This document shows, in pieces, positions 22,907-34,607 of a DNA stretch of 64,000 nucleotides. The stretch spans positions 19,057,882 through 19,121,881 of the forward strand of contig CM049317.1 of assembly GCA_026874595.1 (NCBI GenBank), in the 5' to 3' direction. Position numbers and translations under genes: made by a program. Numbering within the stretch: position 1 is the first letter of the stretch; each line of letters starts with the position of its first letter. Source of the DNA: Sipunculus nudus. Taxonomy: Eukaryota > Annelida > Sipuncula > Golfingiida > Sipunculidae. The notes under the pieces are model-generated. The model was given only the letters and a program-made list of their open reading frames with translations, was not told the DNA's origin and did no database searches.

Positions 22907-25625
22907 CATTTATTAGCCTTCAGTTCCAGGAATTTGTTGTTGACTTGCAATTCATTACATAAAAAAATAAATAAGTAAATAGATAGATAAATACATAAAA
23001 ATACATAAAAATCACACATTACATATTGACTATGCATGTAAAATTAAGCATGTAAAAATGATAAAACAGATAATTCTGCAGGTAAAACACATAATTCAAA
23101 ACATTAAATTTCTAAGAGGGTTGTGAGTTAAAAAGTTTAATACTGTGTGGTACGAGAGCTTTTTTAAAACGAGTTGTTCTGCAGAATATTGTATCTAGGC
23201 GTTTACCTGAAGGTAAAAAACGGAACTCTGAATATAGGGGATGTGTTTTGTCATTCATGACCTTAGATATGAAGGCCATTGTTTTGGTTTCACAGATTTC
23301 CTGGTGTGTGGCAAGAGAAGTACCAGTTATTCTACTACTTCTCTTCCTGGTATTATTCAACGGTTTCTTTAACTTATCAGATATATTTGTAAACCAGCAC
23401 TCCAGTGAATAAGTAAGGACACTGGAAATTATTGAAATATAAAACATGGTAATTATGGTTTTGTCAATATTAAGCTTTCTTAGATCATAAAGGTAATATA
23501 ATCTTTTGTTTGCTTTCTTGGATTGATTCAACACATGTTCTTTCCAATTCAGATTTCTGTCAATAATACATCCTAAGTATTTATAATTTTCTACAATATC
23601 AACATCTTCATTTTTGATAGCAACTGGGGTAATTACAGATTTTGATCTCCTAAAATCAAAGACTACTTCTTTAACTGAAGGTAGTGTTCCTCACACCAAC
23701 CAGTCACATATTGAATGGTTTTCCTGTAGAGCGATTCATCATTCTTGTGTATCAGGCCTAGAATGACAGTGTCGTCTGCATATTTGATAATTTTACAATC
23801 TGAAAGGCTCGCAGACAAATTATTTGTATATAGAATAAAAAGGACTACTGACAGAACACAGCCTTGTGGAGCACCAGTATTTATGATTATATCTGAAGAA
23901 GTTTCTTTGCTTGTTCTAACATGTTGTCTTCTATCCGAGAGAAAATCTAGAATCCATAGACAGTAGGAAAGAGGAATGTTCTATCTACAGAGCTGATTGA
24001 TCATAATGTGTGGCTGTATTGTATTGAAGGCTGAAGAATAATCAATGAAAAGTGATCTGGCATAATTTCTGGGGTCCCTGTCTAAGTGTTGATAAATATA
24101 ATGAGTTAATGTGGCATTTGCGTCGCTTGTGCATCTGTTGGATGAATATGCAAACTGATGTTGATCTAGCATTGGTTTAACAATTGGAAGTAATTTATCA
24201 AGAACTATTCGCTCCAAAGATTTTGCGAGAATAGATGTTAGTGCAACAGGCCTAAGATCATTCATCACTTTAGGAGAGTTATTTTTGGGGACTGGAATTA
24301 TTTCTGCGGTCTTCCATAATTTTGGTAGTTTACATAAGGAGAGAGACAATTGAAAAATGTGATGTATGATGAAGGACAAACTATTTCTACAGGTTTTAAT
24401 TAATCTGCCACTGATTTTGTCGGGTCCACAGGCTTTCTTTACATTAATCTTACTTAACACTTTGTTTACATCAGTTACATCAGTAAGGATGCCATCATCA
24501 CATGATTCTAAATTTGCTCTCAGACTGCTCCGAATGTCATCTTTTTCTTTTGAGAAGTCACTTTCATCAAAACGTGCATAGAATGTATTTAATTTGTCAG
24601 CATAGCCATTTTCAGCAAGCAGTGAGCATTCTTTCTTGCTTTTAGTTATACCAGTTAATTCCTGAAGACCCTTCCAAGCATCTTTTGATTGCTTGCTATG
24701 GAACAGTTTTTCTACTTTCTTTTTATATTGTTGTTTGGCTTTCTCAATGGCAGAATCAGTTTCTTTTTGTAAGTCATATCTGTTATCTGAATTGCTTGTG
24801 AAGGCTTGGTGCTTACATACAATAAGTTTCCTTAGATCACTATTAATCCAAGGTTTGTTATTAGGGTAAATCTGAATGGTTTTAGTGGGTACCAGCATGT
24901 CTTCACAAAATGATATATAACTAGACACAGTTTCAGTAAGTTCATCTAAATCATATGAAGTGTCAATGAACATTTGCCAGTCTGTTAGATCAAAACATGT
25001 TTGTAGGATCTCATAGGCTACCTTTGAGTTCACTTTAATATTAATTTCACATGGTTTCAGCATTTGAAGTTTACGTCTGTAAGTAGGTTGCATATAGATC
25101 ATATTATGGTCACTATTTTTTAGTGGAGGACCTTGAACACATTTATAAGCAGATTTAACATTACAATAAAAAAAGTCCAGTTTCTGGTGACCTCTTGTGT
25201 TACAGTTCACGTACTGTGTGTAGTTTGGTAGTGCTTGATCAAGATCACAGTGGTTCATATCTCCGAGTACAATATGCAGAGCTTGTGGATTCTTTTCTTC
25301 TAATTGGGCAACAATATCCTGTATCTTCTTTGATGCAATGTCTTTATCAGCACTGGGGGGGAATGTAAACAACTGTGAGAGATATATTGGTAAACTCTCT
25401 AGGTAGGTATGAAGGACTTAGGCTCACTGATAGGGCTTCAAGTTCTGGTGAATATATACTAGACTTGACGGTTATATTCTGACACCATCTGTTATTAATA
25501 TAAAGAGCTACACCACCGCCTCTTGATTTATTAGAGTCCTGGGTTCTGTCTTGTCTTAATAAGGTAAAATAAGGAATGTTCAAGAATGTGTCAGATATAT
25601 TTTGGTTGATATCAGGTTGATTATT
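22874..25625 (-). mobile_element. CR1/Rex1-like LINE, 5' truncated
   Basis: On the minus strand the order is endonuclease C-terminal half, reverse transcriptase, short 3' region and a pentamer tail of TTATC units (plus-strand AGATAAGATAAG, 22876-22905). The tail type and the FIDYSSAFNT motif fit CR1-group elements such as Rex1. The 5' end stops near 25620 inside the endonuclease, so the element is truncated. A second, more broken LINE with the same tail type lies at 31780-32880 in the opposite orientation. No target duplication was identified. Confidence 0.85.
23112..25583 (-). pseudogene. LINE endonuclease-reverse transcriptase, broken
   Basis: Frames 25583-25347, 25372-23981 and 23534-23112 are parts of one polyprotein. 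Endonuclease signs are GGGVALYINNRWC, GDMNH (a GDxN-type motif) and SDHN. Reverse transcriptase signs are IPVPKNN, LRPVALTS, FAYSSNRCTSDAN, FIDYSSAFNTI, GAPQGCVLS and the YADD catalytic box (23771-23782). Breaks: a one-base length error in a 7-G run (25355-25361) between the first two frames, an in-frame TAG at 23981-23983 just after the SSAFN region, and a frameshift near 23665-23682. With only three visible lesions this is a fairly young dead copy. It does not encode a functional enzyme as read. Confidence 0.88.
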
Positions 25626-25640
25626 TCAACTTAGCCTCTT

Positions 25641-25665
25641 CCACAGGCTCCGATTGAGCCTGTGG
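25641..25665. repeat. Perfect 10-bp inverted repeat
   Basis: CCACAGGCTC and GAGCCTGTGG are separated by CGATT. It lies about 15 bp outside the truncated 5' end of the LINE. No following T run or gene context, so a terminator role is unsupported. Confidence 0.8.
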
Positions 25666-26238
25666 ATGGGGAATAAAAGGCTTTCGCTGATTGGCCAGAT
25701 TTACTCAATTTTCTCATTGGCCAACCCCGGGAAAGCCCCTGCTTGGCTCTGTCAATAAACAAGCGCACATGGTGCTGGCTGTCAGCTGACGAGTACTTCA
25801 TCTGGATCTTTTTACTATCAGGCTTCATGATGAAGGAACAATAGACACTTATTGTAAATACAACTGCTAATTATTACGGAAGCATAATGTCAGTTTTATG
25901 GGCAAAGGACACGAAGTGGGATATGCATACATGTCAAACCTAAGGCTATACAGAAGGTCGATGTGCCCCTCAGCTCAAAGCTTGTCGTCAGGGTAAGTCT
26001 TGATGTGTTTTTTTTCTTTCTGAAAACTGCCCATTGCCTGAGGTTTGTCAAATATTTGTGGGACAACATTCTCCCAAAACCAAGCACTTAGAAAGAGCAA
26101 AATTTATCATATTTTACCCCAAATCATATTAGATTTCAAGCATAATCCTTTTTTTATATTATACCTGTATATATTTTTTATCGTGTCATGTTCTTTATAA
26201 ATATATTCCACGGTTGTTACTTTACTGGGCCTTAGATG

Positions 26239-26295
<57 letters not shown>

Positions 26296-28240
26296 GGCAT
26301 GTATGTATGTATACCAGTATATATTCTGTTGGTTACGTGTCATGCTGCAACAGGATGAATGTATAATTTCATTTTATGACCTGGTGCACATGCAGCACAA
26401 AGATTCATATATTTTAACTAATATGTCATACATTGTGTAATATACATTCCAAGTATCATGCCATAACCTTATAACAAGTTATTCAAAATTAAAATATATA
26501 TTTGTCATATAAATATGTGCAGTACTTCTGATTTATCAATGAAAAGAGGGCGTTAGATAGATAAATATACTTGACTAAAATGAAGACATGTTACTTTAAA
26601 AGACAAATGATGGAACTTGTTTGCAGCAAATAAAATTAATTGACGAAGTTTGAGTTTGTCCAACTGTGTTTTATGAAGGGGAGACCTTTGTTTAAGGTTA
26701 AATTGGATTTTCAGTGGTTAACAAAAGTCAAACAATTGCAGTTGTGACTGGTCCACTATGAATAACATTTTAACTCAGGGACAAGTCTGAGGACCAAAAG
26801 TATGAGTCATAGATATCTTAAAAGGATAATCTGTCTTAAATTTTAATGTGAAAAGATATGGCATTTCAGTTTTTCCCAGCATATTAAAATATTTTTTTAA
26901 AGATTAGCTTCTTTTGAATTGGTCAAAAGAAGTTAAGCACACATTTTGTGAACATAGGTAGCTAAGCCAAGTGGCTCTGACCACATAATCCCTGTCTAAA
27001 GGAAGCTATTTACACCCATTTGCAACTTGCACTTTAACTAATGTTGGGTTGCATGTACAAAGCACATCACTCTGAATAATAGAAATTAGTGGTAAAACCC
27101 ATTCTGAGGAATACCTTGTTAAAACTGTTTAACTCAAACTGGGTTTTATTTTGCCACTGACATGCTCCCATATATAGCAGGGTACATCTCAACAGCTGAT
27201 CACTATATTATGTTCAGCTGTAAATAAAGAACATGCTGTTGTACTACTAGTAATTGTGGGACTGGTGCAGTTCTAAAATTTAAAGTTTTAGTTCCAGTAA
27301 GATACTGAAGAAGCACCCTTATGTCCATGACAAAATAAAGCCCACTGTCTCTATAGGGGTGTATGCTTAGGGGTAGATTGGATGAAAAATAGGTGAATAC
27401 ATGCTCCGTGTTAGTCTATGTGATTCATATATTAAGGTGTAGGTCTGCTGCATTAATAAATTACTTGCATTTTTGGAGGAGAAAGTTAAAGCAGAAACCT
27501 ATAAACCTTGATTTGCACACTAATGAATTTTCAATGTGGATTTCATGTGAAAAAAATGTCAAATTCCTACTTAACCCACAACATGTGGAAATAAAAAGTC
27601 CTGTATTTTTGTAGGAAAAAGCAATTAAGATCACTTTACATAAAGGAGAAAATTGTTTAAGGACAGCATTTATATGGTGCCAATTACGTGTATATGACTG
27701 TAAATTGGAACAAGACCGTGGTCAAATACTATGCATGCAGACACATAGACATATGATTATTCTATTCATGTCATGTGAATAACTACATTGTATTTAGATA
27801 TCTATATAATGTTAATACATATAACAAATCCTTAATAAAACATGGATACAAGCACAGATCTTCTTCTATGGTAAAATATATACTTATGAAAGTCCACAAG
27901 GTCCAACAAAAATACTGATTCAAATATAGGAAATCAAAGTAAAGGAGATACCAATAATAAAGACCAGACTTGCTTAAAAACAAAGAGTCCATACCAGGTC
28001 TATGTAACCTTACATTATATTTCACACAAGTTTGTGCTTTAACCATAAAAACATAAGTTTTTTTTTCTCAAATCAAGCACCTGATATAAAGTAATAAGTA
28101 GATAAGCTGACACATGCCAGGCTGTTGCCTTAGATCTGACTGCTTCAGTCTTGTGTAATTCTGTATTTTTTTATATATACTGAAAAAGTTGATCTTTAAG
28201 GAAAGATGATTTGCATTTCCTACCATGAGGGTTCATGGTC
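25666..28240. other. Unassigned DNA with a (TA)n block
   Basis: (TA)n lies at 26240-26295. Open frames are short and lack motifs. No repeat copy of this stretch was noticed elsewhere in the window, so it is the largest apparently unique region. Confidence 0.45.
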
Positions 28241-28249
28241 CAGTGATGT

Positions 28250-28870
28250 AGTTGAGTCCACCCCATCCAAGTCCAAGTGCAAGTCAGTGTCCAGGTCACT
28301 CGAGTCCAATTCCAAATCTGAGTCCTTAAGGTTTAAGTCCAAGTCCACCTTCTTCAAGTCCCAGTCATTTGGTACATGCAGAGTCCAAGTTTGACACAAA
28401 TTTTCTTATTAAAAGAACTTGGAAAAGGATATTTGAGATAATCATGCAAATTTATTAATTTTCAAGTGTGCTTTATTTAAATGTTTAATTAGATTTAACT
28501 CCTGATACAGAGCTTAATCTTGGTATGTTTTGTCTTATTTTTTTATAATATTCAATCAGTAGTTAACCCATGTGCACAATCTGAACATAATATGTGAGTT
28601 TTCTTTTTTATTGGACTCAACAGTCCCGAGGCCTGATAAAAAGGGGATCCTGGCCACAAAATGTTGTCTGAAACCCTGAAAAAAGGTTGCAGCATATGAC
28701 CTCAGGACCCCCCTCAATCCGCTTCTGCTTGAGATGGACCCTGGCTGATTTCTTGAGTCTAAGAGTCTAAGTAGATGTCCAAGTTCAGGACCCTCGCGTC
28801 CAAGTCAGAGTCCTTAAAAAGTGAACTTGAGTCTGAACTAGAGTCCAAGTCCAGACTGGAATTCTACAAC
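28250..28870. repeat. Two degenerate TCCAAG arrays around a CAG-type end
   Basis: AGTCCAAGTCCAAG-like hexamer arrays occur at 28254-28392 and 28755-28855. Between them, 28640-28725 contains GGACCCCCCTCAATCCGCTTCTG, resembling the GGATCC/poly(G) end at 17520-17552. The paired arrays may be subterminal repeats of one transposon, but no clear ends were found. Confidence 0.4.
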
Positions 28871-29960
28871 ACTGCCATGTTCTGCCAGCAGATTTATTAA
28901 AACTCATTCAGAGTTTAAGACCTTTCATTCTGTAAGAGATGATATTAAAGTTCAAATGCATTACAGAACATAAATAGGATATGGTTATATTGTATGATTA
29001 TCATGTCTTGTTAAAAATAGGGATATCAATAGAATGTATTCATGAAATGCTTACAATGATAAAACAATGAAATAAATCTGGGAAAGTTTATTTATGAACT
29101 CAGCATGACTATAACATAACAGGGTTTTCTCTGATTTAATGTTTTTTTTAATAAACACATGCTATTTGTTGAACACAATGCTTATATATTCGGTCATGCT
29201 GATTATTGCTGATTGCATATATCTTTATATCAGAAGGTGGAAAAGCATATATACTATCTATGATTGAACAGCATTCAAGTTATTTTTATATTTTCAGTTA
29301 ATGTAATGTTTTAATGAATTTGTCTTTAAACATTTAAGGTAATCAGGATGTTACACATGTCATATTTAGCAGTAAAGGAACCACATTTGAATAATAATTT
29401 GTTGTTAAAATACAAAAAAAAATTAATCTAGTGCAAAAATAAAAACAAAATGAAAATCATAATTAATATTTTGTTAGAAAAGGGGGCGTGGCACTAAGAA
29501 AATTTTCTTGGAAGAAAAACTTTGGCAGTACAGGTTTAATGCTGGCCCATCTGATTATATGGTACTATTTAAACAGTTTTATTTATGAAAAACAAATTAT
29601 GGTCGTACTTTGATATTTTATTTATTAATTGATAACAGTCTGGCACACGAAGCATGCAGGCAAAACGTACACACATGGACTTGAGCGATATCAGGAAGTG
29701 CAACGTTTAATACAGTATGTCATCATGAATGCACATGTGGTACCCTTATGAGTGATACTTAGAAGCTGCAATAACCTGAGTATATGACGTACGTCAATGA
29801 CACAATGTCACTAATTTGAGTGACTTTTGATAGCGAAAATGTGTTTCGTGCCCATGACTCGCTTGCAGCTGTACCTGAACGGAATCGCGTACCACGCATG
29901 CGCAGCTTGAACTCATCTGAATAGATTCGGGCGGAATCCCAGGACCAAAATGGTCTCCGT
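28871..29960. other. Unassigned DNA
   Basis: AT-rich. The 70-codon minus-strand frame at 29759-29971 overlaps the MITE end and shows no motif. Confidence 0.45.
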
Positions 29961-29963
29961 TTA

Positions 29964-30609
29964 GGGCTCACTCGAAAATTCGGAACTGGTTTCGGTTCCG
30001 GGAAAACCGGTTCTGTATGGTTTCACCTTGTATTTTACGTGGACGGTTTCGGTTTTAATAGAAAATATTGATAACATCGTAAATTATTTTTAATAATTAA
30101 ATAAATTAATGATGAAAATTTTCTCAAAAGTTAGAGATCCATGCCTGGGCACTTTGAGACCAAGTGAGAGCATTATTAATTGTGACTGGCTAATATATAT
30201 TCAATTATGATGAAAATAGACTGTTTCTCTGCGTCCTAATATGTCCAAGTGTCAGACGACATGGACGTACAGGATACATGCAGCTCATCTTTAGCTATAC
30301 ATGGTTACAGTAGTGAAAACTTAATTCAAAACACTTCCGAAAGAATGTTTATATCTCAGTCATTGCATATTTAACTCTAACAGGCATCAACAGTGTCAAT
30401 TAATAAAATAATTAATAAAATTGCACTACTTTGGCCCACCTCCGCCATTTGGACAGCATAATTATCGAGTGGACGGTTTTAGCGAAACCAAAACCGAAAC
30501 CATCTCCGGAGATGGTTTCGCAGTTTCGCCAAAACCAGTTTTTGTTTCGCTATTAGTAAGTGAATGGTTTCGCTGAACCGAAACCGGTTTCACACTCTCG
30601 AGTGGGGCC
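29964..30609. mobile_element. Harbinger-like MITE with TTA target duplication
   Basis: The element begins GGGCTCACTCGA and ends TCGAGTGGGGCC. On the opposite strand the end reads GGCCCCACTCGA, and both arms continue into ACTGGTTTCGGTTC / ACCGGTTTCGGTTC. It is flanked by TTA at 29961-29963 and 30610-30612, the 3-bp target typical of PIF/Harbinger elements. The 646-bp interior has many GAAACCG words, no transposase frame, and a perfect 26-bp palindrome at 30495-30520 centred on CTCCGGAG. The call rests on ends plus target duplication; the superfamily is inferred. Confidence 0.75.
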
Positions 30610-30612
30610 TTA

Positions 30613-31780
30613 CAGACCCACTAGGGGCTTGCGGAGCGCCACCGTGTGTCTGTGTAAGAGACTAATTTCGACTCGGAGGTAACTATGATGGTAACGATTA
30701 ATAATGGTAACAACCTTTAAGAAATTGGAGCTGCTGGCATATTACCATACTCACTGCACTTGTTATGTTTAGTAGTGAAGGACTGATTATAGACTACCGC
30801 TTGCAAGGTTACACACAAATTGTCACAAGAAGAATCCTAGCACTCCCTTTTTGGCTCTTATGCTTTTACTTTTTTTAGTAGCTGGACCATGGATTGCCCC
30901 TGCAGTCACCTATGATTTTACACTCTATAGAAGACACAACTGTGATTTTACATATTTTCATTGATTACTGTTCAGTACCTCTATGTCAATTGCCATTGAA
31001 TATTAGAACATTGAGAAACATTACTTTCCTTATGCTTCTTGCTATTTATTCACATTTGAATTTTTAATTGCTAACAGGGCTTTGCAGAATGTCAGTATAT
31101 TCTGAACAAGCAACCCTGAATAAAGATATATTAATTTAAAAAATAAATAAATTACAGCACTGTATTGCAGCTTGTCTTGTCCCAAGACCCTTTGTTCCAA
31201 TTTGCTCTTCTTCTCTTAATCAAATCACAGTTGTGGATTCCGCAACAATATTGCCCTTGGGAAGTAAAAATATGTTAATAAAAAGGAGTGAATGCAGGCT
31301 CTCTCATGCACTGTCTTGACCAGTGTATACTGACAGAGGGTATGTTGTTTAGGATTCATGTAATGTAGAAGTAAAGAAACAATAAAAATATGTGGCAACA
31401 TTAAGATACATGCAGCTGGGCATAAGAATGATATCTGTTCGCAGAAGTGTTGAGTCTTAGGGAGGTGTGTGATTTATTCTACAGTTGTGTCAATAATAAT
31501 TAAGTACCAAGACCTGTTATATTATACAAGACTGTCATCAGTTACAAGATGGCTGGACTGTAAATGGTTCATTTCTTTTTAGACAAATTAAGCAATAATT
31601 ATATGCCTGTCTATTATCTTTTAGTGTTATTGCAATAACTTACCAGGGCTTTGATAGATTTTCACGAAAGTCCCCTTAACTGCTCATGAATAGATTATCT
31701 TCAAGTAGCCTTGTTTTGCTACTTTGTTCTACTACTACATTCCACTCTATTCCTTCATTCTATTCTACAGTGAGAATCTA
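30613..31780. other. Unassigned DNA
   Basis: No gene recognised. CCCTGAATAAAGATAT followed by an A/T-rich stretch at 31110-31155 looks like the 3' tail of a retroposon, but no body was recognised upstream. Confidence 0.4.
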
Positions 31781-32880
31781 CCTATGTAAGGGTTTTATTC
31801 ATTGATTTTAGCTCAGCCTTAACACTATCCTTCCCCATAAATTAATCGGAAAACTATCAAAACTGGGTCCTAATATTAACATGTGTAACTGGATCTAAGA
31901 CTTTTAACAAATCGGCCTCAAGTGGTTAAGATTGGTAACATTATTTCTGAAGAATTGGTCTTAAACACTGGAGCACCTTAAGGTTGTGTGCTTTTACCAA
32001 AATTGTACTCTCTATTCACCTTTGACTGTGTCTCTACTTCTGATTATTGCCTCATTGTAAAATTTGCAGATGACACAACAGTTTCTGGGCTCATCCGGGG
32101 AAATAATGCTCTGAAAATAATCTGGAGTTAAATGTAAAGAAAACCAAGGAGATCATAATTGATTTTAGACGGAAGAAAACTGAAATATTACCCTTAGTAA
32201 TTGAAGGCTCCGAGGTTGTAATTGTTGACTGTTTTAAATTTTTAGGAATTTTTATTTCTTTTGATTTGAAGTGGGCTGAAAATGTTAATTACTGTGTAAA
32301 GAAGGCACAACAAAGTTTATTCTTTCTAAGGAACCTAAAAGATTTTGGGCTCAATCAACCGATTTTATTAAAGTTTTATCGGGCGGTAATTCAGGGAGTC
32401 CTGACGTTGTCAGTCACTGTATGGGGAGGCAGTATCACGGTCGAGGAAAGGAACCGTCTTTCGAGGGAAGTTAGAACAGCTGAGAGGATCATTGGGGTTC
32501 CTTTACCCACAGTTGACTCCATATTTCAAACACAATTGTTGAAGAAAGCAAACCACATTATAGTAGACTAAAGTCATCCGGCACACTATTTGTTTGAAAA
32601 AATGAAATCGGGGGTTCGCTATAGATCGCTATCAGGCAATTCCAAAAGAACTCAAACCAGCACTTATGCGTCAGCCATTCCGGAATTTAATATATCACTT
32701 GCAGCACAATAATCTAGTCAAACATTCTTAGTCATATGTCTTTTTTTCTATACACAATTTTATTTTATTATTTCTTGTTTAATGTGTTTGTTTAAGCAAG
32801 CCAGTCAAGCCAAATACTATTGTATGTGATGATTTTATTACATGTATAGCAATAAACTATATCTTATCTTATCTTATCTA
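31780..32880 (+). mobile_element. Second LINE remnant, same tail type
   Basis: The sequence starts near a FID-F-SSA motif (about 31795-31820), then a degenerate GAP-GC stretch (about 31970), then FADD (TTTGCAGATGAC, 32063-32074). A 101-codon frame at 32266-32571 follows (KWAENVNYC, FYRAVIQGVLTL, ERIIGVPLP), typical of the region after the catalytic core. The 3' part includes AATAAA (32851-32856) and ATCTTATCTTATC (32860-32880). Several frameshifts and stops make it older than the copy at 22874-25625. It is 5' truncated inside the reverse transcriptase. Confidence 0.82.
32266..32571 (+). pseudogene. LINE reverse transcriptase C-terminal fragment
   Basis: This 101-codon frame corresponds to the thumb and connection region downstream of the polymerase core in CR1-like elements. 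The same region in the other LINE is 23112-23534. Related sequence continues past the stop at 32569-32571 in the same frame (HYLFEKMKSGVRYRSL), so the stop is a late lesion. It is not a functional gene. Confidence 0.75.
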
Positions 32881-32884
32881 ACAC

Positions 32885-33350
32885 TTTAAGTTAAGAGTAA
32901 TATCATGGATTTTAATAAAAATCAAGGGAAATATTAATAAAAAAAATTTCACTTTGGTTTAGATTTCCAGCAAAATCCATTCATATTTAATGAAGTCAGT
33001 TGTCAACACACTATGTTGGCATGGTTTACTTACAATAAATCTTATAATCTCAATATTAAACCAGAAATGTATCATCATCTTGTATTATTGCCTAGTGAAA
33101 AAACATCAAAATAAATTAATAACTTTTTGAATAATGTTGCTAACAGACTTACAGTGTACTAGACAAACAATCCAATGTGGGCAAAAAATTTACCTCCTTG
33201 GTAGAGATAGTAATAGTTAAGAAAATGTTTTGCATAATGATATGGTTCCCCCCCCCCCCCCAACTCCAAAACTGGAGTGGTTATGACTGTGTGTGTGAAT
33301 TGAGTCTGATTATCAGAAAATTGGAACTCTATAAATACCATATATAATTA
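32885..33350. other. Unassigned DNA
   Basis: AT-rich, with a 12-C run near 33248-33260. Nothing recognised. Confidence 0.45.
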
Positions 33351-33359
33351 TAATTTTTT

Positions 33360-34560
33360 TAATTTCCCCTATGATTTGGGGAGTCAAAGGTCAAGATCAC
33401 AAGCCCCTTTTTCTATGAACAAGTAAGGTTAATGCTTTTAGCGAACCTTTGAGCTTATGCAATGGTGTGCTGTCATCTGTACATTAAACCATACTCTCGA
33501 AAACTGCAGGAGCTAGCATCATCAAATTTTATGCCTAAAATTATTCATCTAAAAAACTCTATCAGTTTTTGCTAAATTTATTTTGGCTATTTACTGGATT
33601 TTCTTGGATTAAATAGGGAAAAAGCTAAAAAAAAAAACTTTAAAAAATCTTCTTTTCCAAAATTGGTCAGTCAAATTGTCAAATATTTCACTGAAATGAT
33701 TCCTGGAACAATCTCTCTCAAGTTTGTTCAAATGGTTTAAGTTCGGATGTCACAGCCAAATTACAGGAAGTTGAACAGTCATCTGTCCAAAAAAGCAGAC
33801 TAAAATTATAATCTCACAAACGCCTGGAGCTATCATCTCCATATCTCATGCAAATGTTGGTCACATGAGTCGTATTTGAAATTGAGGTATTGGTATATCA
33901 AATGTTCTGAGATTGAGCTTTTTGTTGTGCCAAATGCATTAACCTATGTTTTATGGTGAAAAAGCTAAAAAGAAACTTTGAACATCTTCTTCTCGAAATC
34001 ATTCAGCCAAATGGTTCAATATTTCAAAGAAATGATCCCCAGAGACCAGCTCCCTCAAGTTTGTTGAAATGGTTTTGGTTAGATGAATTTTCGCCAAGTT
34101 ACAGGAATTTGAAATTAATCATTTGGCAAGTAAGCATACTAACATAACAATCCCAGAAACAATGGGAGCTAGGATCACTAAATTTTGTGTTAATGTTGGC
34201 CACGTGACTCATATTTGAAATTGCAGTTTTTGTGGCACCACCTACATCAGTCTGTTATTTTTAGGGTCAGAGACCTTGTAATTTTAGCCACTTTCATCTT
34301 ATAAAGGTTTTATGATAAAACTCTCAAGCTGAATGGTTTAATTTTTACAAGAATATTCTAGGAAAGTGTTTCTCTAATTGTCTAAGAATAGGTTGGGCTC
34401 ATTGTTTTTTTTGTAAATTCATGGAAAGCTTAAGTTGGTCTTGAGGCCATTAGTTAGCCTATTTCAAAATAAGGGCTGTAATGGTCTCATTCTGAAAAGC
34501 TGTTGTTTCAATTAATATAACATTGCACAAGAATCATTCTTAGGTGGCCTTCATTCAAGT
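33360..34560 (+). repeat. Tandem repeat with about 344-bp units
   Basis: The segment around AAAAAGCTAAAAA...CATCTTCTT...CTCAAGTTTGTT...CCAA(A/G)TTACAGGAA occurs near 33615 and again near 33958, with partial units on either side. Each unit includes a GGAGCTA-CATC stretch. The unit style matches the nested hairpin elements downstream, but neither characteristic end is seen. Confidence 0.65.
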
Positions 34561-34607
34561 TTACTTTAATGATTTTTGGCACAATTATAAGACCTTTAAA
34601 CATTTTT

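Noticed and set aside
23745-24581. Plus-strand frames of 71-73 codons
   Set aside because: Antisense shadows of the minus-strand LINE reverse transcriptase.
25641-25665. Inverted repeat as a transcription terminator
   Set aside because: No T run follows and the surrounding DNA is eukaryotic and non-coding.
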